Positions 1 to 6,497 of a stretch of 6,497 nucleotides of DNA are shown here, in pieces (position 1 is the stretch's first letter; every line of letters begins with the position of its first letter). Position numbers and translations under genes: made by a program. The notes below the pieces were generated by a model. It saw only the letters and a program-made list of their open reading frames with translations. It ran no database searches and was not told where the DNA came from. Location: assembly GCA_021286885.1 (NCBI GenBank), contig JAJTBM010000174.1:1-6497 (forward strand), read 5' to 3'. The DNA comes from Rhodocyclales bacterium. GTDB lineage: Bacteria > Pseudomonadota > Gammaproteobacteria > Burkholderiales > Rhodocyclaceae.

Positions 1-2
1 GA

Positions 3-944
3 CGCGCCGAGCCCGTGCCGGCCCGGGTGGAACCAATCATGGACGAACCCATGCCCGAACCCACCATGGCCCCCCGGACCACCGAAGAGGCCTCCGCCCG
101 GCGCACCTCGCCCCAGCTTCTGCCCGAGGTGGATGAGCGGGCTGATTGGGTGCTGCGCATCGAATCCATCGAGGCCCTGATGGCGGGCCAGTTCATCCAG
201 CAAGCCGAGCCCCAGTTGGCCGGGGTGGACAAGCCCTTGCGCTGGTACGGTTTTTCGGAATCGGCCAACCGCTGGGAAGCGGTGGATCGCAACGCCGGCC
301 TGAGCTGCCATTGGCTATGCGTGGTGGTGCAGCTGGTGGATAGGCGCGGCCCCATCAGCCCGGGCATGCTGAGCCAGCTCAACAACGGCATCCAGGCCGT
401 TTCCGATGGTTTCATGGCCATTCCCAATCTGCCCGCCAGCGGCGAAGCCCTGGCCCGGGCCCAGGCCCTGGATGAGTTCTGCGCCGGGGTGGACATCCAG
501 ATCGCGGTGAACGTGCTGGCCCAGGAGCATCAGCCCTTCAGCGGCACCAAGCTGCGCGGGCTGGCCGAAGCCGCCGGGATGGAGCTGCTGGGGGATGGCC
601 GTTTCCATGCCAAGGATGAAACCGGCGCCACCCTCTACATGCTGAGCAACCTGGAAAACGAGCTGTTTGCCCCCGAAGAGATGCGCCGCCTGGTGACGCG
701 GGGAGTGACCCTGACCCTGGACGTGCCCCGGGTGGGCAACGGGGTGTTCGTGTTCGAGCGCATGATGGCTTTTGCCCGCCAGATGGCCCAAGCCATGCAA
801 GGGGCGGTGGTGGATGATAACCGCCAGCCCTTCGGCGAGAAGGCGATTGCCCTGATCCGCGCCCAGATTGGCCAGTTTCAGGGCCAGATGGTGGAAAAAG
901 GTATCCCCCCGGGTTCGCCCCTGGCGCGTCGGCTGTTTTCCTGA
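3..944 (+). CDS. zipA: Cell division protein ZipA homologue, C-terminal FtsZ-binding part (5' end cut by window)
   Basis: ZipA tethers FtsZ polymers to the inner membrane through its C-terminal domain and helps stabilise the Z ring. The frame is open from the left edge to the TGA at 942-944, giving 313 visible codons. A GTG at 15 is available, but the start is probably upstream, because no N-terminal membrane anchor is visible and family members begin with one. The first visible residues (about 15-120) are rich in Pro, Glu and Arg, like the flexible linker of ZipA. A middle segment carries WYGFSE and QLVDRRGPIS, which I associate with betaproteobacterial homologues. The C-terminal domain (about 480-900) has features resembling the ZipA fold: FSGTKL, GRFHAKDETG, LYMLSNLENELF, TRGVTLTLDVPR and a final helix with AVVDDNRQPF. 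It lies directly upstream of ligA; in many betaproteobacteria smc precedes this gene. Family assignment is firm; the start is unknown. Confidence 0.88.
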   Translation, partial: RAEPVPARVEPIMDEPMPEPTMAPRTTEEASARRTSPQLLPEVDERADWVLRIESIEALMAGQFIQQAEPQLAGVDKPLRWYGFSESANRWEAVDRNAGLSCHWLCVVVQLVDRRGPISPGMLSQLNNGIQAVSDGFMAIPNLPASGEALARAQALDEFCAGVDIQIAVNVLAQEHQPFSGTKLRGLAEAAGMELLGDGRFHAKDETGATLYMLSNLENELFAPEEMRRLVTRGVTLTLDVPRVGNGVFVFERMMAFARQMAQAMQGAVVDDNRQPFGEKAIALIRAQIGQFQGQMVEKGIPPGSPLARRLFS

Positions 945-3096
<2,152 letters not shown>

Positions 3097-3097
<1 letters not shown>

Positions 3098-3984
3098 TGA
3101 TGAAGAAAGTGACGAAGGCAGTATTTCCGGTGGCGGGTCTGGGGAGCCGCTTCCTGCCGGCCACCAAGGCCAGCCCCAAGGAAATGATGCCCATCGTGGA
3201 TAAACCCTTGATCCAGTACGCGGTGGAAGAGGCCGTGGCGGCGGGGGTGACGGATCTGGTGTTCATCACCGGTCGTTCCAAGCGCGCCATCGAAGATCAC
3301 TTCGACAAGGCTTATGAGCTGGAAACCGAACTTGAAATGCGCGGCAAGGCCGAGCTGCTCAAGATCGTGCGCGAAACCGTGCCTTCCCATGTGAAGTGCA
3401 TCTACATCCGCCAATCCGAAGCCCTGGGCCTGGGCCACGCCGTGCTGTGCGCCGCGCCGGTGGTGGGCGACGAGCCCTTCGCCGTGCTGCTGGCCGACGA
3501 TTTGCTGGATGAGCGCGAGCACGAGCCGGTGCTCAAGCAGATGGTGGATGTTTATAACTACCACCGCTGTTCCGTGTTGGGGGTGATGAATGTGGAGCGG
3601 GAGCAGACCCGCCAGTACGGCATCGTCAGCACCGAGCGGGACAGTGGCGCAATCCAGCGCGTGACTGGCATGGTCGAAAAGCCCAAACCCGAAGATGCGC
3701 CCTCCACCCAGGCGGTGATTGGTCGCTACATCCTCACGGGCCGGGTCTTCGATCACCTGCGCAACCTCAAGCCCGGTGCGGGGGGCGAGCTGCAACTCAC
3801 CGACGCCATTGCCGCCCTGCTCAAGGAAGAGGCCGTGCTGGCCTACCAATTCAAGGGCACCCGCTACGACTGCGGCTCCAAGCTGGGCTACCTGCAGGCC
3901 ACGGTTGAACTGGGTTTGCGCCACCCGGAAGTGGGGGAGGGTTTCGCTCGCTTCCTGGAAGAGCGTTGCGAGAAGTGCAGCTAA
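3097..3984 (+). CDS. galU: UTP-glucose-1-phosphate uridylyltransferase GalU
   Basis: GalU makes UDP-glucose and pyrophosphate from UTP and glucose-1-phosphate in the cytoplasm. UDP-glucose feeds lipopolysaccharide, exopolysaccharide and other glycan synthesis. The 295-residue protein (E. coli 302) is a single nucleotidyltransferase fold. It has the nucleotide-binding loop [18 protein letters not shown] at 13-30, [12 protein letters not shown] from 35, a likely metal-binding acidic site LADD at 132-135, and the sugar-phosphate motif VEKPKP at 193-198. [10 protein letters not shown] and the [12 protein letters not shown] segment near the C-terminus are also typical. Two adjacent ATG codons (3097 and 3100) are possible starts. 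An AGGA at 3090-3093 is 3 bases from the first and 6 from the second, so 3100 may be the real start, giving the usual [11 protein letters not shown]-terminus. The first ATG overlaps the ligA stop by one base, implying one transcript and possible translational coupling. Confidence 0.98.
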
Positions 3985-4003
3985 GGTCTGTGCCTCTTTG
4001 ATA

Positions 4004-4024
4004 CCCCGGGGCGTAATGCCCGGG
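4004..4024. repeat. Short GC-rich inverted repeat between galU and its terminator
   Basis: CCCCGGGGC (4004-4012) and GCCCGGG (4018-4024) can pair around the loop GTAAT with one bulged G. No T run follows, so it is not a terminator by itself. It could stabilise the galU mRNA end, or be chance in GC-rich DNA. Confidence 0.35.
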
Positions 4025-4026
4025 CG

Positions 4027-4062
4027 AAACAAAGCCCCGCCGGTGTGCGGGGCTTTGTTTTT
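4027..4062 (+). terminator. Rho-independent terminator after galU, probably bidirectional
   Basis: A perfect 14-bp inverted repeat (AAACAAAGCCCCGC at 4027-4040, its complement at 4047-4060) encloses a 6-base loop. On the plus strand the stem runs into five T (4058-4062). It lies 42 bases after the galU stop and 18 bases before the stop codon of the convergent response regulator. Read on the minus strand, the stem also ends in a T-rich arm (CTTTGTTT), so it could end both transcripts. The minus-strand T run is shorter, so termination there is less certain. Confidence 0.9.
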
Positions 4063-4080
4063 GCAGTCAGCCTGCCCGGC

Positions 4081-4722
4081 TCAGATCTCGATCAGCCCGG
4101 CCCGGATCGCGGTCATGGCCAGTTCGGCCATGTTTTGAACGCCCAGCTTCTGTTTGATGTGGTACAGGTGGGTGCCCACCGTGTTGGGGCTCAGGTGAAA
4201 GGCTTCGGCCACTTCGGCGACCGAGCGGCCCCGGGCCAGGTGGAGGAAGACGTTGTATTCCTTGTCGGTGAGCACTTCAGCCGGGTGTTCGGGGCGGTCG
4301 GCCCGTTGCAGTTCGGCGGCGATGTCCGGATCCAGGTAGCGCTGGCCCCGGGCTACCAGGGCCACGGCGCGCAGTAGCTCGTCGGGGGGGCTGCGCTTGC
4401 ACAGATAGCCGGCGGCACCGGCTTTCAAGGCCCGCTGGGCGGTAATTGCATCGGCATGGGCGGAGGCGATCAGCACCCGCAGGCCGGGCCATTTGCTGTG
4501 GATGCGCTCCAGGGCCGCCAGGCCGCCGCAGCCGGGCATGGAAAGATCCATCACCAGAATGTCGGGTTGATGCTGGGTGAGGGCCTGGAGGGCTTCTTCG
4601 CCGCTCTCGGCTTCGGCCAGGATACGGGCGCCCAGGCCTTCGAGGAGCAGCCGAAAACCCATCCGCACGATGGCATGGTCGTCGGCCAGGATCAGGGACA
4701 GGTCGGCAAGGGCAGTGCTCAT
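4081..4722 (-). CDS. NarL/FixJ-family response regulator (REC + LuxR-type HTH)
   Basis: A DNA-binding response regulator of 213 residues, the usual length for the NarL/FixJ family. The receiver domain (about 8-122) has the acidic pair D14/D15, phosphoacceptor D59 in VMDLSMPG, S87 at the switch position and K109 in GAAGYLCKRS, so it should be phosphorylatable. After a linker, a LuxR-type helix-turn-helix (about 149-210) starts with LTDKEY and contains VAEAFHLSPNTVGTHLYHIK, the usual recognition helix region. The ATG at 4722 overlaps the stop of the upstream histidine kinase by four bases (ATGA). It is preceded by a good ribosome site, AGGAG, 8 bases away. The kinase directly upstream is its likely phosphodonor; the gene resembles the MoxX-type partner of MoxY kinases. 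Target genes cannot be read from this window. Confidence 0.95.
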   Translation of the reverse strand: MSTALADLSLILADDHAIVRMGFRLLLEGLGARILAEAESGEEALQALTQHQPDILVMDLSMPGCGGLAALERIHSKWPGLRVLIASAHADAITAQRALKAGAAGYLCKRSPPDELLRAVALVARGQRYLDPDIAAELQRADRPEHPAEVLTDKEYNVFLHLARGRSVAEVAEAFHLSPNTVGTHLYHIKQKLGVQNMAELAMTAIRAGLIEI

Positions 4723-6164
4723 GGGCGAAACTCCTGAAGGCGGGCCTCCGGCTGGGGAAGCGGGAGCCGGGCGAGGATGCGGGTGCCGGTGGGCTGGGCG
4801 GCTGCCAGCTGAAGCCGGCCCCCCAGTTCGGCCACCCGTTCAGCCATGCCCGCGAGGCCAAAGCCTCCGGTTTTGCGCTCGGCGGGCAAACCGCAGCCAT
4901 CATCGCAGATTTCCAGTACCAGTTCATGGCCTTCGAGGCGGGTGGCCACCTGGGCGCGTCGGGCCCGGGCGTGGCGGATGATGTTGGTGCAGCCTTCCTG
5001 CACGATGCGCAGGGCGGTGAGGGTCAGGGCGTCGGGTAGGGGCTGGCGGCCGGTGGCCAGCCGGGTTTCGAGCTGGATGTCGGGATGGTGTTGCTGCCAG
5101 CTGTGCAGATAGGTGGCGAGCGCATCATCCAGGCCCTCGGCGCCGGTCACGGCGGGGGGGCGCAGACGGGTCAGCAGGGCGCGCACGTCCACCTGCATCC
5201 GGGCAGCGGATTCGCGGATCAACTGGGCGCTTTGGGCAATGATGGGCTGGTCGGCGGGGCTGCGCTGGGCAATGGCGCTGGCCAGGGCCGCGACGGCGGT
5301 GATGTTCTGGCCCAGTTCGTCGTGCAGTTCCCGGGCAATGGCGGTCCGGTCGGCCTCCTGGTGGGCTGCCAGGGCCTGGGCAAAGGCCTGTTCGTGGTTG
5401 AGGCGGGTGTTTTCGGCCACTGCCTGCTCCAGCCGGACGGTCATGCCATTGAAGGATTGGGCTAAATGGGCCAGCTCAGGGGGGCCATCTTCGGGCAGGC
5501 GGGTGTTGAAATCCCCCTGGCCAGTGCGTTCCAGGGCCGCCATCACGGCACCCAGGGGCTTGAGGGCCCGATCCATGGCCAGCCAGCAGCCGGCAAACAG
5601 GCCCAGCAAGGCCAGCAGGGCGCGGCCTGCGGCGGCGGTCAGATCGTCCCACAGGTCAAGAATGGCGCGGGAGGCGTTGGGTTGCAAAACCACTTCCAGC
5701 TGCCCGGCCTGGAGGCGCAGGGCCGGGAGGGCCGGGTCCATCCGCTGGCTGAACCATTCGGGGGCGCTACGTCCGCTTTTGTAGCTGGAGGCGGGGGCCG
5801 CATACACCCGTGCTCCGTTGTGCTGGAAGACTTCCAGCTCATGGGCCCGAATGCGCCCCATGGCCTGCAGATGCCGGAGCAGACGATGCTCGCTCCAGGC
5901 CGGGTCGCCGCTCTGGGTGCCCTGGGCGGCCACGGTCAGCCACTGGGCGGCGACCCGGTGGGCGGCGGTGACTTCTTCGTTGATCGCACTGCGTGCATCG
6001 CGCACCCATAGCAGGCTGGCGGCCAGCACCAGCACGCCCGCCAGGGCGGTGAGCGCCAGGCTGACCCGCAGACGCAGGGAGAGGTGGAGCCCAGAGTGTG
6101 TCGAACGAGCGTCCGGGCGGGCCTGGGGTAGGCTCAGATGCAGGGCGTGGTGCAGGGTGTTCAT
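4719..6164 (-). CDS. Membrane sensor histidine kinase, HisKA_3 type with LapD/MoxY-like periplasmic domain
   Basis: A 481-residue inner-membrane sensor kinase of the NarX/DegS/MoxY class. Order of parts: a short cytoplasmic N-terminus (1-33), TM1 (about 34-54), a periplasmic domain (about 55-175), TM2 (about 176-197), HAMP (about 198-250), a HisKA_3 dimerisation domain with the phosphorylated H281 in ARELHDELGQ, and an HATPase domain (about 378-470). The HATPase has the N box QEGCTNIIRHA (N394), DDGCGL (421-426) and GGFGLAGMAERV (433-444). The periplasmic part, with PEWF near 135 and a terminal QPN-x4-ILDLWDDL segment before TM2, resembles the LapD/MoxY N-terminal domain from memory; this subfamily call is less sure than the kinase call. 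The ATG at 6164 overlaps the stop of the TonB-like gene by four bases, with only a weak ribosome site, which suggests translational coupling. It should phosphorylate the regulator encoded next to it. The ligand is unknown. Confidence 0.93.
   Translation of the reverse strand: MNTLHHALHLSLPQARPDARSTHSGLHLSLRLRVSLALTALAGVLVLAASLLWVRDARSAINEEVTAAHRVAAQWLTVAAQGTQSGDPAWSEHRLLRHLQAMGRIRAHELEVFQHNGARVYAAPASSYKSGRSAPEWFSQRMDPALPALRLQAGQLEVVLQPNASRAILDLWDDLTAAAGRALLALLGLFAGCWLAMDRALKPLGAVMAALERTGQGDFNTRLPEDGPPELAHLAQSFNGMTVRLEQAVAENTRLNHEQAFAQALAAHQEADRTAIARELHDELGQNITAVAALASAIAQRSPADQPIIAQSAQLIRESAARMQVDVRALLTRLRPPAVTGAEGLDDALATYLHSWQQHHPDIQLETRLATGRQPLPDALTLTALRIVQEGCTNIIRHARARRAQVATRLEGHELVLEICDDGCGLPAERKTGGFGLAGMAERVAELGGRLQLAAAQPTGTRILARLPLPQPEARLQEFRP
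4731..4735 (-). promoter_or_regulatory. Ribosome binding site of the response regulator, inside the kinase gene
   Basis: On the minus strand AGGAG sits 8 bases before the ATG at 4722, within the last codons of the histidine kinase. It is the strongest ribosome site seen in the window. It suggests that the regulator is translated efficiently in its own right as well as through the ATGA overlap. Confidence 0.75.
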
Positions 6165-6497
6165 GAGGATTTTTCCAGCCGGTAATGAACCGGGACGATC
6201 ACCTGGATTTCCCGGTTCTGGAGGGCTTCGGGCAGGCGGGGCAAGGGGCCGGCCTGGGTGACGAGTTGCACGGCGCTGCGATCCAGCACATCGTGGCCGC
6301 TGGAGCGGATCACGTCGGTGGCCACGATGTTGCCCTTGCGGGCGATGGTGATGCGTACCCGCACTTCACCTTCCCAACCCCGCAGGGCGGCCATGCGCGG
6401 GTATTGCTGCTGCTGGGCGAGGAGCTCGGCCAGGCTGCGCCCGTAGCGTTCCAGGGCGGCCGGGTCGGCGGGGGCCTCGTGGGCAGTGTTGCCCGGG
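6161..6497 (-). CDS. TonB-family protein, C-terminal domain (5' end cut by window)
   Basis: The minus-strand frame is open from the right edge to the TGA at 6161-6163, giving 111 visible codons. An ATG at 6394 exists but lies inside the domain, so it is not the likely start. The visible part has the hallmarks of a TonB C-terminal domain: a helix with YGRSLAELLAQQQQYPRMA, then GWEGEVRVRITIARKGNI, the SSGHDVLDRSAV helix, PLPRLPEAL and a last strand IQVIVPVHYRL. TonB proteins span the periplasm and pass energy from ExbBD to outer-membrane receptors. The N-terminal membrane anchor and proline-rich spacer would lie upstream, outside the window. No exbB or exbD is visible. It is the first visible gene of the unit with the kinase and regulator, overlapping the kinase by four bases. 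It could be a dedicated transducer for one receptor or a TonB-like protein with another role. Confidence 0.87.
   Translation of the reverse strand, partial: PGNTAHEAPADPAALERYGRSLAELLAQQQQYPRMAALRGWEGEVRVRITIARKGNIVATDVIRSSGHDVLDRSAVQLVTQAGPLPRLPEALQNREIQVIVPVHYRLEKSS

Noticed and set aside
4045..4377. Plus-strand open frame starting in the terminator region
   Set aside because: It starts inside the terminator stem and then runs antisense to the response regulator's HTH domain; no motif.
5113..6011. Plus-strand open frames opposite the histidine kinase
   Set aside because: The minus-strand kinase has complete HAMP, HisKA_3 and HATPase motifs; the plus-strand translations show only Ala/Arg/Ser- or Gly/Gln-rich shadow composition.
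6161..6394. A 77-residue stand-alone protein starting at the ATG at 6394
   Set aside because: The frame continues upstream to the window edge and the extra residues (helix with LAELLAQQQQYPR) belong to the TonB C-terminal domain, so the ATG is internal.
6404..6415. Run of four Gln codons (CAA and CAG) in the TonB-like gene
   Set aside because: Looked like a simple repeat, but Gln-rich helices just before the YPR motif are common in TonB-family C-terminal domains, and the run is too short to be a variable tract.

Overview
The window is GC-rich and fully coding apart from short gaps. It looks like an ordinary chromosomal region of a betaproteobacterium, plausibly in or near the Rhodocyclales. 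That placement is an inference from three things: the order zipA-ligA-galU, the betaproteobacterial style of the ZipA homologue and LigA (KFDG active site), and the GC-rich codon use. No mobile element, CRISPR array, rRNA or tRNA was seen.

Left part (about 3-3984, plus strand): a housekeeping run of three genes. A ZipA-like FtsZ-binding protein is cut at the left edge, so its membrane anchor would lie upstream. NAD-dependent DNA ligase LigA follows after a 44-base gap. GalU (UTP-glucose-1-phosphate uridylyltransferase) follows with a one-base TGATG overlap. The three are probably cotranscribed. They serve division, DNA replication/repair and UDP-glucose supply for envelope sugars.

Middle (3985-4080): a short intergenic stretch between convergent genes. 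It holds a perfect 14-bp hairpin followed by a T run, a Rho-independent terminator that probably serves galU and may work in both directions.

Right part (4081-6497, minus strand, read right to left): the end of a TonB-family protein (cut at the right edge), a membrane sensor histidine kinase with a LapD/MoxY-like periplasmic domain, and a NarL/FixJ-type response regulator. Each neighbouring pair overlaps by four bases (ATGA). This is a tightly coupled three-gene unit whose promoter lies outside the window. The pairing of a TonB C-terminal domain with a MoxYX-like two-component system is the most interesting feature here. It suggests, but does not prove, envelope or nutrient-uptake signalling. 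I found no clear sign of a wholly new system.
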